From JAYRGC01 sp041908065 (GTDB lineage Bacteria > Pseudomonadota > Alphaproteobacteria > UBA9219), in the NCBI GenBank assembly GCA_041908065.1, contig JAYRGC010000028.1, forward strand, positions 1-64,000: a DNA stretch of 64,000 nt, given 5' to 3'. Below the pieces are notes generated by a model, which worked only from the letters and a program-made list of their open reading frames with translations, made no database searches and had not been told where the DNA came from. This document shows, piece after piece, positions 1 to 8,273 of the stretch. The position numbers and the translations under genes are program-made. The first letter of the stretch is position 1. Each line of letters starts with the position of its first letter.

Positions 1-48
1 AATAAAATGGCTTCAACCACGAGGCCTTCGGAACGAATATCTTACTGC

Positions 49-141
49 GGAGGGGTGGCCGAGTGGTTGAAGGCGCTCGCCTGGAAAGCGGGTATAGGGT
101 GTTGAGCCCTATCGTGAGTTCGAATCTCATCCCCTCCGCCA
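49..141 (+). tRNA. tRNA-Ser (anticodon GGA)
   Basis: The acceptor arm GGAGGGG (49-55) pairs with CCCCTCC (131-137), followed by discriminator G and an encoded CCA. The anticodon loop in CTGGAAAG gives GGA, which reads UCC/UCU serine codons. A long variable arm (about TAGGGTGTTGAGCCCTA) is typical of class II tRNA-Ser. The T-loop GTTCGAATC is present. The 3' end is not repeated elsewhere in this window, so there is no direct sign here that it served as an attachment site. Confidence 0.97.
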
Positions 142-148
142 TTTACTG

Positions 149-176
149 TTACAAAACGGGATTCTCCGTTTTGTAA
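149..176 (+). terminator. Hairpin downstream of tRNA-Ser
   Basis: A perfect 11-bp inverted repeat (TTACAAAACGG / CCGTTTTGTAA, 6-nt loop) begins 8 nt after the CCA end of tRNA-Ser. Its position suggests transcription termination or 3' processing of the tRNA. It lacks a long T-run after the stem (the Ts lie inside the right arm), so it is a moderate terminator candidate. Confidence 0.5.
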
Positions 177-535
177 TCGTGGCACGAATACACAAGGAAA
201 TGCGGCGTTTTTGCATTTTGCAACTGGACTCCGCGCACCCCAAACTCACCCCAAAATGCACTCTTTGCTCTCTCTCTGGGCCGTTTCTCTCTGTGGTAAC
301 TGGACTTTTAGAGAAAAGTCCAGTTCCTAATCCATCAATGACTTAGCCCATTTTTTCGTTTTCACTCAAACGGTCTGCGGATGAGACAAACAAGCAATTC
401 CTATGGGCCACATTCTCGCGGGGCGCACCTTCCATATAAATGCTGGAAACAAAACCCTATTTATTGTTATCTGTGGAGGGCTTTTAAGGAGGCTTGATAG
501 GTCTGTCGCAATAATCACAAGAAGGAGGCGCCGTC
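177..535. other. Intergenic region with a perfect palindrome
   Basis: No gene is supported between the tRNA-Ser hairpin and the helicase gene; an 82-residue open frame at 403-651 overlaps the helicase start and looks like a shadow. The region holds a perfect 12-bp inverted repeat at 298-325 (AACTGGACTTTT / AAAAGTCCAGTT, 4-nt loop), and a third copy of the core AACTGGACT lies near 219. The promoter of the helicase gene should be here, but no clear -35/-10 pair stands out. Confidence 0.5.
298..325. repeat. 12-bp perfect inverted repeat
   Basis: Arms AACTGGACTTTT (298-309) and AAAAGTCCAGTT (314-325) enclose the loop agag. The flanking sequence has no gene. It could be a terminator, an operator or the end of a decayed element. 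The core AACTGGACT recurs once upstream, near 219, which favours a protein-binding or element-end reading over chance. Confidence 0.6.
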
Positions 536-3500
536 ATGGAGCCGGGCTTAAATCGTCTCTATTCTCTCATAGAGTATGCACAACAATCGGCTTTACTCCG
601 CTTGAGTCCCCAAACGGACGTCAGCCGCCACGGACAATTCACGGAATATGAGCACAGTATTTGCAGTCTGCCGGGCGTTCATTTCGATAAAAATTCCGAA
701 GAAGATGAAGACGAGGTTTGGCTGACGGTTGATCGTCTGCAAGAGGCGCCTGCGCCATGGCCTGAAAGCGTACTATTAAAGGTCTGGCTGGACATTACAA
801 ACAACCCAACAAAAGAACCATCACTTTTATCGCATGTCGAAGCTGAGAAGCTTATTGCAATCGGTGCCATCACTGTCCCGAAAGATACAGTCGCTTTCGA
901 TCCCAAGCAATTAACAGCGTTGGAGACATTCGAGCAAAAAGAATCGGTCGAAGGCCAGTTCAAGGCATATGTCACAAACGTCTGGAAACCTTGGGCTGCC
1001 GAAGAAAAGCGTCGCCGTCGGACGATCTCGCTTTATGCAAAATTATTCACTCTCAAGCAGCAGCTTGAAGGCGGAATTGTCGACGCGCAGCTTGAGCTTG
1101 TGTGGGGCATCGGCATGGCCATATGGAATATGCAAGGAGCGCAAGTTTCATATCCCGTTATCAGCAAGCTTGTCGAAGTGTCTCTAAATCAGGTCACAAT
1201 GGCAATTGAAGTGCGGCCTCGTGATCTTGACCCTCGGCTTGAATTGAGCATTTATTCCGTGGCCGACAACCCCAGTGTTCCAAATCTTGAAGCTATAGGC
1301 AAAAAATTCTTTACTGATGCCACCGCAACTATTTCTCCTTTTGATTACAGTACGTTTGAGCCACTCCTTCGGTCGGCAGTTACAAACCTCGATCCCAAGG
1401 GTGTCTATTGGCCGACACAAGTATCGGCGGAAGATCGAACGCTGCCAAAGGCAACCGAAGAGCTCAAGATCACCGATACATGGGTATTGTTCGCACGCCC
1501 GAAGAGCGCCAGCGTTTTTATTCAAGACCTTGATCAATTCAAAAAGCAGTTGGATGGTGAGAATGGCGAGCCACCTGAGTTGCCGAATACTGTCACGGCA
1601 CTGATTACCGAACCTGCGTCAACAAACGATGATTTTGTTTTGCCCGCATTCCGGGGCATTTCTATGGTCGGCGGGGGCGATTACAACGGTGAGAACGGGC
1701 AGAAACTGCAGGACTTGTTCTTCCCGATGCCCTTCAACGACGAACAGGTTCATGTCGTTCAATTGCTCGAAAAATACGACGGTGTAGTTGTTCAAGGGCC
1801 CCCTGGCACGGGCAAAACGCATACTATTGCCAACGTCATTTGCCATTACCTTGCCGAAGGCAAAAAAGTCCTTGTTACATCGATGAAAGATCCAGCCCTG
1901 GCGGTCTTAAAAGAAAAGTTGCCGGAAGAAATTAGGCCTCTGGCTATAAGCGTCCTAACCAGCGAACAGGACGGCATGAAGCAGTTCGAACACGCGATTG
2001 CCAAAATTGCGTCCGAGGTTCAGCGCATCAACCGACCGTCTCTTTCACAGGAAATTTCGCAAATTGAAAATCGCATTGACAACTGCCATGCAAAACTAGT
2101 CAAGATTGACGGCCAGATTGGCGATTGGGCGACAAAGAATCTTCAGCGCATCGCTTTAGACGATGACACGCTCGAGCCACGCGAAGCGGCGGAGGAAGTT
2201 GTTGCCGATCAAAACAGCGCAGACTGGCTTAACGATGCCATATCGATTGCTTCAGCTTATAAGGTTCAATTTTCGGATGGCGACATAAACCAATTGCGCG
2301 AAGCAAGGCGCAGCTTGGGCAACGACTTAGATTACTTAGGCTCAAGCCTACCCGCCGTTGCAGCTTTTCCTGACTCACATGAATTGCTGCGAGTTCATCA
2401 AGATATGGTTCGCTCGCTTGAACTCAAGATCGAAGTTGATACTGGACTTGTGCCCCCTTTGGCAGATTCATCGAAAACGACTTTTGAAAGAGCTCAGCAA
2501 TTATGCGCCAAGCTTTCTAATCTGAAATTACTTCGTCGTGCCGTCGAAAATGCTGACGCGCCATGGACAAAATTGATGCTGGCTTGCTTGCGCCTCAAAA
2601 CAAAGGCCGAAGTGCTGCCTCTTTTTGAAGATTTAGGTCGTGAAATCGAATTGGCTGCCGACGAGCGCAAACAGTTCCTATCAAAACCGGTCACACTTTC
2701 CGACGACATCGATCAAAACGAAGTAATTGTCGCAGCGCTGGATAATCTCGCTCTTGGCAAGCGTCCTTTTGGGATCGCTGGGCTGGTTGGGAGAACCACA
2801 GAAAAGAAACTTCTTGAAGCTATTCGTGTCGTTAATTCCGTGCCCACAACGCCTGCAGATTGGCAACATGTCGTTGGGTGCGTTGCTTACATCAAAAAGC
2901 AGCGAGCCTTGATAACGCGATGGAACTCGTTGGCTGAAGAATTGGGGCTACCAACATTCGCCGTCACTCCGGCTCAATTCCTCAATATCGTTGATGCTTA
3001 TGAGCTTTACAAAAAGCTTAAACAAGCCGTTGCGCTTGAACAAGAAATCATGTCTGCAACTCGTGCGATCCTGCCAAGCTGGGATAAGATCGATTTATTT
3101 TGCGAAGACATGAAATTGGCCGATGATGCAGAACGTTATGCACTTCATCATTTAACGCAGAACCGCCTGACCGAAACATGGGCGCTGAAAGAGCGTTTTC
3201 AGCAGGTGTTGTCGGGTTGTAATGGGCGGGTGGTGAAAGCATTCTGTGAATTTCTCGATCACGAGCTTGGAAATCCATCGATTACGGTTGCATCGATGCA
3301 ATCGTCATGGAGCCAACTTATGGAAGAATTGAGACGCGTGCATAGCCTCAAGTCAAGCCTCGATACTGTCGAAACAGTCACCCATTATATTGAAGAATCA
3401 GGCGCGCCAATCTGGGCGGATCGTCTTCGCAGGGAACCCGCTGGAACCGTTGACGAATTATTGCCATCGAACTGGCGCCAAGGCTGGCGTCTCAAACGCC

Positions 3501-5146
3501 TTTCGACATATCTGAACTCGATTGATGGGCGATCAGAACTCAAGCGTCTTGCAACCTTGCGGACAGAAACCGAAGCCGACCTGTCGAAAGCCTACCAGGA
3601 GATAGTGAGTAAGCGGACATGGTTGAAATTGTCCGAAAACGCCAATCCAGGCGTTCGGGCGGCACTCAAGGCTTATATGGCGGCAATGGCAAAAATCGGA
3701 AAAGGAACCGGTAAAAGAGCCATTCGCTACCGCCAGGACGCGCGCCGCGCTGCACTTATGGCGAATCCAGCTGTTCCATGCTGGATTATGCGCCATGACC
3801 GCATATCGGAAACCTTGCCGCCGCAGTTTGGTTGCTTTGATCTGGTCGTTATCGACGAAGCGTCACAATCCGATCTGACCGCACTGCCCGCCATTTTGCG
3901 AGCTGGGAAAATCCTTGTCGTTGGCGATGACAAACAGGTGTCGCCGGATGGTGTCGGTTTAGAGGAAGAGAAAATCCGCAATCTCATGTCGCGTTTTCTA
4001 TCGACACAGGTTGACATCTACCGCGCGCAAATGTCTCCTGATCGTTCGATCTATGACCTTTTCAAGGTCGTTTTTGCGGCTTCCGGTGTGATGTTGCGCG
4101 AGCACTTCCGCTGCGTTTCTCCAATTATCGAATACTCGAAGCGCGAATTTTACAATCACGAACTGAAGGCATTGCGTCTGCCTAGAGCTTCGGAAAGAAT
4201 GGACCCGCCTTTGGTCGATGTCTTGATCGAAGATGGGTTCCGCAAAGGGGATATTAACATCGGCGAAGCTCGTTTCATTGTCGATGAAATCAAAGCTATT
4301 ACCAACGACCCCAAATTCTCAACACGCTCGATTGGCGTTGTGTCGTTACTCGGTGATAAACAAGCGATGAAGATATGGGAAATGCTTGAAATCGAGCTTG
4401 GTCTTGACATTATCAACCGTCACCAAATCGCCTGCGGAGATGCCAAGACATTTCAGGGTAAAGAGCGAGATATTATGTTTATGTCGATGATCGTATCTCG
4501 CAATAATGCGACCGCTGTTGGCCGTGATACCTTTGCCCAACGCTTTAATGTTGCGGCCTCTCGTGCCCGCGATAAAATGTACCTTGTGCGTAGCGTCACG
4601 ACCGATGATTTAAGCAATGCTGATCATCTGAGGCGTGGCCTGATTGCCCACTTTGTTACGCCCTTCGAACAAGACACTCAGCGCGTTGAGGATTTGCGAC
4701 AACTGTGCGAGTCGCCGTTTGAACGTGAAATATATGATATATTGACTGAGCGCGGTTATCGCGTCACCCCTCAAGTGCCAGTGGGCGAGTTCCGGCTTGA
4801 TATGGTTGTCGAAGGACATAATGATGCTCGTTTAGCTATCGAATGTGATGGCGATCGCTATCATGGTCTTGAACAATGGGAAAACGATATGCGCCGCCAG
4901 CGTATTCTTGAGCGGGCGGGCTGGCGTTTCTGGCGTTGTTTCGCCTCAACATTTGTTATGAACCGATCAGCAATTGTCGAAGATCTTGTGCAAAGCCTAA
5001 AGACATCGGGCATTGAACCTCTCGGGAAAACAGAATTTTGTCATAGCCCCTTTGTTGAACAAAGAAAGGTGTCTGTTTTTGTTGAAGCTACGAATGCAGA
5101 AAACAGCAATGAAGAAGTTTTTGAAGAAATTTCAGTTGCAGGATAA
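536..5146 (+). CDS. Superfamily 1 (DNA2/NAM7-type) helicase fused to a Vsr/DUF559-like nuclease
   Basis: A 1,536-residue protein. The start at ATG 536 has a strong ribosome site (AAGGAGG, about 8 nt upstream). Walker A GPPGTGKT spans residues 421-428 (Lys427). Walker B is split far away as VIDEAS (about 1105-1110), followed by GDDKQ, an HFRC motif near residue 1190 and the motif V/VI blocks KTFQGKERD and NVAASRARDK; this is the Upf1/DNA2-like arrangement. Between Walker A and B lies a roughly 600-residue, mainly helical insertion. The last 150 residues hold a restriction-endonuclease-like fold with FRLD and ECDG (Glu1436, Asp1438), as in Vsr/DUF559 nucleases. Helicase-nuclease fusions of this type are frequent in defence islands; that role is inferred. 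It stands alone beside tRNA-Ser and converges with a recombinase remnant. Confidence 0.85.
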   Translation: MEPGLNRLYSLIEYAQQSALLRLSPQTDVSRHGQFTEYEHSICSLPGVHFDKNSEEDEDEVWLTVDRLQEAPAPWPESVLLKVWLDITNNPTKEPSLLSHVEAEKLIAIGAITVPKDTVAFDPKQLTALETFEQKESVEGQFKAYVTNVWKPWAAEEKRRRRTISLYAKLFTLKQQLEGGIVDAQLELVWGIGMAIWNMQGAQVSYPVISKLVEVSLNQVTMAIEVRPRDLDPRLELSIYSVADNPSVPNLEAIGKKFFTDATATISPFDYSTFEPLLRSAVTNLDPKGVYWPTQVSAEDRTLPKATEELKITDTWVLFARPKSASVFIQDLDQFKKQLDGENGEPPELPNTVTALITEPASTNDDFVLPAFRGISMVGGGDYNGENGQKLQDLFFPMPFNDEQVHVVQLLEKYDGVVVQGPPGTGKTHTIANVICHYLAEGKKVLVTSMKDPALAVLKEKLPEEIRPLAISVLTSEQDGMKQFEHAIAKIASEVQRINRPSLSQEISQIENRIDNCHAKLVKIDGQIGDWATKNLQRIALDDDTLEPREAAEEVVADQNSADWLNDAISIASAYKVQFSDGDINQLREARRSLGNDLDYLGSSLPAVAAFPDSHELLRVHQDMVRSLELKIEVDTGLVPPLADSSKTTFERAQQLCAKLSNLKLLRRAVENADAPWTKLMLACLRLKTKAEVLPLFEDLGREIELAADERKQFLSKPVTLSDDIDQNEVIVAALDNLALGKRPFGIAGLVGRTTEKKLLEAIRVVNSVPTTPADWQHVVGCVAYIKKQRALITRWNSLAEELGLPTFAVTPAQFLNIVDAYELYKKLKQAVALEQEIMSATRAILPSWDKIDLFCEDMKLADDAERYALHHLTQNRLTETWALKERFQQVLSGCNGRVVKAFCEFLDHELGNPSITVASMQSSWSQLMEELRRVHSLKSSLDTVETVTHYIEESGAPIWADRLRREPAGTVDELLPSNWRQGWRLKRLSTYLNSIDGRSELKRLATLRTETEADLSKAYQEIVSKRTWLKLSENANPGVRAALKAYMAAMAKIGKGTGKRAIRYRQDARRAALMANPAVPCWIMRHDRISETLPPQFGCFDLVVIDEASQSDLTALPAILRAGKILVVGDDKQVSPDGVGLEEEKIRNLMSRFLSTQVDIYRAQMSPDRSIYDLFKVVFAASGVMLREHFRCVSPIIEYSKREFYNHELKALRLPRASERMDPPLVDVLIEDGFRKGDINIGEARFIVDEIKAITNDPKFSTRSIGVVSLLGDKQAMKIWEMLEIELGLDIINRHQIACGDAKTFQGKERDIMFMSMIVSRNNATAVGRDTFAQRFNVAASRARDKMYLVRSVTTDDLSNADHLRRGLIAHFVTPFEQDTQRVEDLRQLCESPFEREIYDILTERGYRVTPQVPVGEFRLDMVVEGHNDARLAIECDGDRYHGLEQWENDMRRQRILERAGWRFWRCFASTFVMNRSAIVEDLVQSLKTSGIEPLGKTEFCHSPFVEQRKVSVFVEATNAENSNEEVFEEISVAG

Positions 5147-5187
5147 TTCGCTGCTGAGTCCTCGTCTTTTAAGCCGCATTACTCATC

Positions 5188-5568
5188 TCAATTCATCGCC
5201 ATTTTTTGTTCTTGTTCATCCCAACTCAACGCGGTGAGATCATAAAGTCGTTGCAGCGTTAAATGTCGTGGCTGCTCATTCGCCAGAATCGCCCCAACAA
5301 TGGTTGGGGAAAGGAATGTCAGCGATAGTTGCCTTAGCACGTAGGCGTCATTCTGCCGGATTTTTCTGGCAAAGTCCGTAATGCCATCATAGGGACCGCT
5401 TTCGATCTCTCGCCGCCAAAGGTGGGCGCGGACGAGAGCTTTCTGCATGGTCTGCAGTTGCGGCGTTTTGCTTTCCGCCGGGGTCGTGGCTCCGTTCGGC
5501 GCGATGAGGTATTTTCTGCCCGCGCGGCGGTTCGGCCTAAGCGGCAAATGGACGATGATCGTTTCCAT
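5188..5568 (-). CDS. Small HTH-like protein of a recombinase cassette
   Basis: A 126-residue protein related by eye to the one at 27071-27487: both begin with a short beta segment (IIVHLPL / IIVHVPL), have a helical middle and share the SP.IV.AIL..EQP block followed by a WdEQEQK-like end. It overlaps the 3' end of a serine recombinase remnant by about 30 nt, as expected for the downstream partner of such recombinases. It is probably a DNA-binding accessory or regulator; the exact role is unknown. It converges with the helicase gene 41 nt away. The frame is intact although its recombinase partner is destroyed. Confidence 0.65.
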   Translation of the reverse strand: METIIVHLPLRPNRRAGRKYLIAPNGATTPAESKTPQLQTMQKALVRAHLWRREIESGPYDGITDFARKIRQNDAYVLRQLSLTFLSPTIVGAILANEQPRHLTLQRLYDLTALSWDEQEQKMAMN

Positions 5569-5765
5569 CTTGAGCCTCCTGTGCCCATTCGGTCAGGGCG
5601 TTTTTCTTGAGATGCAATTTCACGCCGTCTTCCGCTACTTCGATGCGGTCGAGAATCTGCGCGAGCAGTTTGCGCTGTTCCGCTGCGAAAAGCTGGTCCC
5701 AGAGGGCTTCGAAATTCCCAAGCTCGTTTCTGGCCAGACGTTCGCGCTCGGCCTTCGTCGCGCAA
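5537..5765 (-). pseudogene. C-terminal remnant of a large serine recombinase
   Basis: About 75 codons on the minus strand keep the typical C-terminal tail of large serine recombinases: a LWDQLF-AAEQRKLLAQILDR stretch, then IEVAEDGVKLHLK. The intact relative at 25701-27074 has the equivalent SLFLEERKRITTLLIDR. No catalytic domain or zinc ribbon precedes it. Upstream of about 5765 on this strand the frame only mirrors the plus-strand AAA ATPase fragment. The gene was therefore cut by recombination near 5768. The long open frame to 6592 is an artefact of low stop density. Confidence 0.7.
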
Positions 5766-5769
5766 GACA

Positions 5770-6169
5770 GCCCGACACGCGCGGTGCTTATGGCCTGTTG
5801 GCACGCGAAGTCATCGGCCTTCTCAAACATCTGCAGCACGCTTCTGGCAAGACGGTGATCTTCGTCGGCATTCTGGAATCCATCACAGACGACATGAACC
5901 GCACGACATGGCAGCCACAGATGGACGGCGGCAAGGTCGGACGCGAGCTTCCCGGCATTGTCGATCAGGTGATGACGCTCTCGCTGTTTGACCGCGATGA
6001 GAGCGGCTGGCGGCACAACCCAACCTCCGGCGCCGAACGGCGTTTTGTCTGCCGCTCCGGCAATCCGTGGGGCCTTCCAGCCAAAGACCGCAGCGGTCGC
6101 CTCGAGATCACTGAAAGCCCCGATCTGGGCGCGCTTCTCTCCAAAATCAACCTCCAAAAGAAAGGATAA
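5770..6169 (+). pseudogene. 3' part of a phage AAA-family ATPase
   Basis: From about 5774 the plus frame reads as the C-terminal ~130 residues of the RecA-like ATPase that precedes DUF669 in phage recombination modules: RGAYGLLARE, a VIFVGILESITDD block (Walker-B-like strand), LPGIVDQVMTLS, and a final NPWGLPAKDRSGRLE segment. The N-terminal half with Walker A is missing, replaced by opposite-strand recombinase DNA. No ribosome site or plausible start codon lies at the junction, so it is most likely not translated properly. It would have acted in phage replication or recombination with the genes downstream. Confidence 0.7.
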
Positions 6170-6173
6170 GACC

Positions 6174-6851
6174 ATGAGTTTCGATATGAACGATGCCGAG
6201 CCGCAAAAGAGCGGCGAGATTATTCCCGACGGCACCTTTGCAAAGGTCTGCCTCACGATCCGCAAGGGCACTGTCGATGGCGAAAGCGAGATCGACAAGG
6301 GACTGCTCAAAGCTTCGAACAGTCCCGGCAGCGACGTGCTGATGCTGGATTGCGAGTTCACGGTCGCCGAAGGCCCGCATGCGCGGCGCAAGTTCTGGCA
6401 GATGCTGACGGTCTCCGGCGGCAAGGTGGACGAGAAAGGCGTGTCCATCGGCTGGAAGATCACCAAGAGCACGATTCGCGCCATGATCGACAGCGCGCTT
6501 GGTCTTAATCCCGAGGATATGAGCGAGGCGGCAAAGGCCAAACGTATCCTGCGCGGGTTCGCCGACCTGAACGGCATCACGTTCGTGGCCAAGATCAGGA
6601 TCGAGCCGTCGAGCGACCCACGCTACGGCGACAGCAACAAATTGGATCGCGTGATCCTGCCGACCGAGCCGGAATGGAAAAAGGTGATGGATGGACAGGA
6701 CGTTCCGGCGGCTCCCAGCACGCTACGCCGAAAACCAGCCTCTGCGCCGACAACTCCCGCTGCCCCCGCATGGAGCCAACCGCAGCAACAGGCCGCTCCC
6801 GCATCTGCGGCTCCTGCCGCGACGCAAGGCCCCGCATGGCTCAACGGGTAA
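6174..6851 (+). CDS. DUF669-like phage protein
   Basis: A 225-residue protein starting at ATG 6174, with AAAGGA upstream and 4 nt after the stop of the ATPase fragment. The N-terminal ~155 residues are compact (G-E-I-I-PDGTFAKV..., a KFWQMLTV strand, GWKITKSTIRAMIDSALGLN), while the last ~60 are Pro/Ala/Gln-rich and end in PAWLNG, a layout like single-strand-binding partners. DUF669 proteins sit between the AAA ATPase and nuclease/helicase genes in phage modules and are thought to assist replication or recombination. The family call rests on the sequence pattern and neighbourhood. Confidence 0.7.
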   Translation: MSFDMNDAEPQKSGEIIPDGTFAKVCLTIRKGTVDGESEIDKGLLKASNSPGSDVLMLDCEFTVAEGPHARRKFWQMLTVSGGKVDEKGVSIGWKITKSTIRAMIDSALGLNPEDMSEAAKAKRILRGFADLNGITFVAKIRIEPSSDPRYGDSNKLDRVILPTEPEWKKVMDGQDVPAAPSTLRRKPASAPTTPAAPAWSQPQQQAAPASAAPAATQGPAWLNG

Positions 6852-6855
6852 TGGC

Positions 6856-7152
6856 ATGAAAGCGCAGTCACGGTTGCGCCCCGTGTCGGAGCACGGGGCA
6901 GGCTCCGCGCAGAGTAGTCGCGCCAACGCAGAGGACCAATGGCAAAAGCACGTCACACAGGAAGCGGCCAAGGCCATGGGGGATTGGCTCGAGGGACGCG
7001 GCGGTCTGCACAGACCCATCGCGTCCCTCACCATGGCGGATCTCGAGGCGATGGCGACGGGCGCGATCTCCCGCTTTGTGGTTCTGGGGTCGGAGAGACT
7101 GAAGGAAGATCCAGACGCTTCTCAAGATTTGAGTTGGCTTCTGGGCAGTTAG
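6856..7152 (+). CDS. Hypothetical phage protein
   Basis: A 98-residue protein; ATG 6856 lies 5 nt after the DUF669 stop. Its composition is polar, with one short helical block (DLEAMATGAISRFVVLGSER) and a DLSWLLG end. It recalls small proteins of unknown function that stand between DUF669 and a zinc-finger protein in alphaproteobacterial prophages. No catalytic motif is visible. The frame is supported by tight spacing on both sides. Confidence 0.55.
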   Translation: MKAQSRLRPVSEHGAGSAQSSRANAEDQWQKHVTQEAAKAMGDWLEGRGGLHRPIASLTMADLEAMATGAISRFVVLGSERLKEDPDASQDLSWLLGS

Positions 7153-7502
7153 CCCTGTGCGCGGTGTGCGGACGCGAGCAACGGGGGTTCGGTTACCTCC
7201 ATCCGCAAAAGCCGGAAGCACAATATCGCTTCTGTTCGAAACAATGTCAGGACGCGGGATTCGTCCATGCAAGCAGGAACAACGGAATGATCGACAAGAC
7301 AGACATGGAAACGCAGGCGATCAAAGAGGCCCGACGCTTCTTCGCCGAAGCGCTGAAGGAACTGGGGCTGATGCCCGCCTTCCAGAACCGCAGCGCACAG
7401 GAGATCGATCAGGTCATCGAAGCCTGCGTCGACGGCTTTCAGGAGTCGATGCGTAAGCAAATCGCGGCCAAAGACGGCTGCAACGACGAAATCCCTTTTT
7501 AA
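7134..7502 (+). CDS. Zinc-finger phage protein, DUF6511-like
   Basis: About 122 residues if the TTG at 7134 is the start; no ATG lies before the first motif, so the start is uncertain. It overlaps the preceding gene by about 19 nt. The N-terminus has a CxxC pair (CAVCG) and a second FCSKQC pair about 25 residues later, a treble-clef-like zinc site. A conserved-looking GMIDKTDMETQAI follows and a helical C-terminus. This matches what I recall of DUF6511 proteins in phage replication blocks. Function unknown. Confidence 0.55.
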   Translation: MASGQLALCAVCGREQRGFGYLHPQKPEAQYRFCSKQCQDAGFVHASRNNGMIDKTDMETQAIKEARRFFAEALKELGLMPAFQNRSAQEIDQVIEACVDGFQESMRKQIAAKDGCNDEIPF

Positions 7503-7511
7503 GGAACGACG

Positions 7512-8273
7512 ATGGCGATGGATTTCAATCACGGTTCGGCATGGGTTTACGGCAAAGAAGATTCAATCGCCGACAAAATCAACGCGCGGATCGACGAGGC
7601 GATGGTCTCGCGCAACAGGAAGCAGAAGTCTCGCGATTATCTGGGCGGTAGCCGCGTGGGCGAGCCTTGCGCGAGGCGGCTTGTTTACGAATACCTTCAC
7701 AAGCCCATGGACGAAGGGAAGGATTTTGATGGGCGCATCCTGCGCGTGTTCGATGCTGGGCATAAGTTCGAGGATTTGTCGGTCGTTTGGCTGCGCCTTG
7801 CCGGTTTCGATCTTCGCACGAACAAGAAGGACGGCTCGCAATTTGGATTTAGCGCAGCGAACGGAAAGCTCGCGGGACATATCGACGGCGTGATCGTCGC
7901 GGGGCCGGAGGTCGGGATCGCATGGCCTGCGCTGTGGGAGCATAAGGCGCTGAATGCCAAATCCTGGAACGATCTCGTCAAACACGGTCTGCAAGTTTCC
8001 AAGCCCGTCTATTTCGGGCAGGTGCAGCTTTACATGGCCTATATGGAATTGTTCGTCGCGCTTTTTACCGCGCTGAACAAAGACACGGAAGAACTCTATC
8101 ACGAAGTCGTCCCCTTCGATCCCGCCGAAGCGCAGGCGCTTTCGGACAAGGCCGTTTCAGTCATCCGCGCCGCTGAATGCGGCGAGCTTTTGCCACGCAT
8201 CGCAGCCGTCTCCGATTTCTATCTCTGCCGGATGTGCCCTTATGCCGAGCGCTGCTGGAAGGAGGCCGCATGA
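7512..8273 (+). CDS. PD-(D/E)XK nuclease with C-terminal cysteine cluster
   Basis: A 253-residue nuclease. Visible motifs in order: SRVGEPCARR with a first cysteine (about residue 56), GHKFED, GHIDG (metal-binding Asp), WEHKA (Glu-x-Lys pair), a FGQVQLYM helix and a terminal CRMCPYAERC cluster. One early and three late cysteines is the pattern of Cas4/AddB-type iron-sulfur nucleases. In the phage module it would resect DNA ends for recombination or maturation. Its stop overlaps the start of the helicase gene (ATGA at 8270), indicating coupled translation. Confidence 0.8.
   Translation: MAMDFNHGSAWVYGKEDSIADKINARIDEAMVSRNRKQKSRDYLGGSRVGEPCARRLVYEYLHKPMDEGKDFDGRILRVFDAGHKFEDLSVVWLRLAGFDLRTNKKDGSQFGFSAANGKLAGHIDGVIVAGPEVGIAWPALWEHKALNAKSWNDLVKHGLQVSKPVYFGQVQLYMAYMELFVALFTALNKDTEELYHEVVPFDPAEAQALSDKAVSVIRAAECGELLPRIAAVSDFYLCRMCPYAERCWKEAA

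Noticed and set aside
5796..6592. Upstream part of a minus-strand open frame that ends in the recombinase tail
   Set aside because: Only the last ~75 codons (to about 5765) look like recombinase. The rest mirrors the plus-strand ATPase and DUF669 and is open only because of GC-rich codon bias.
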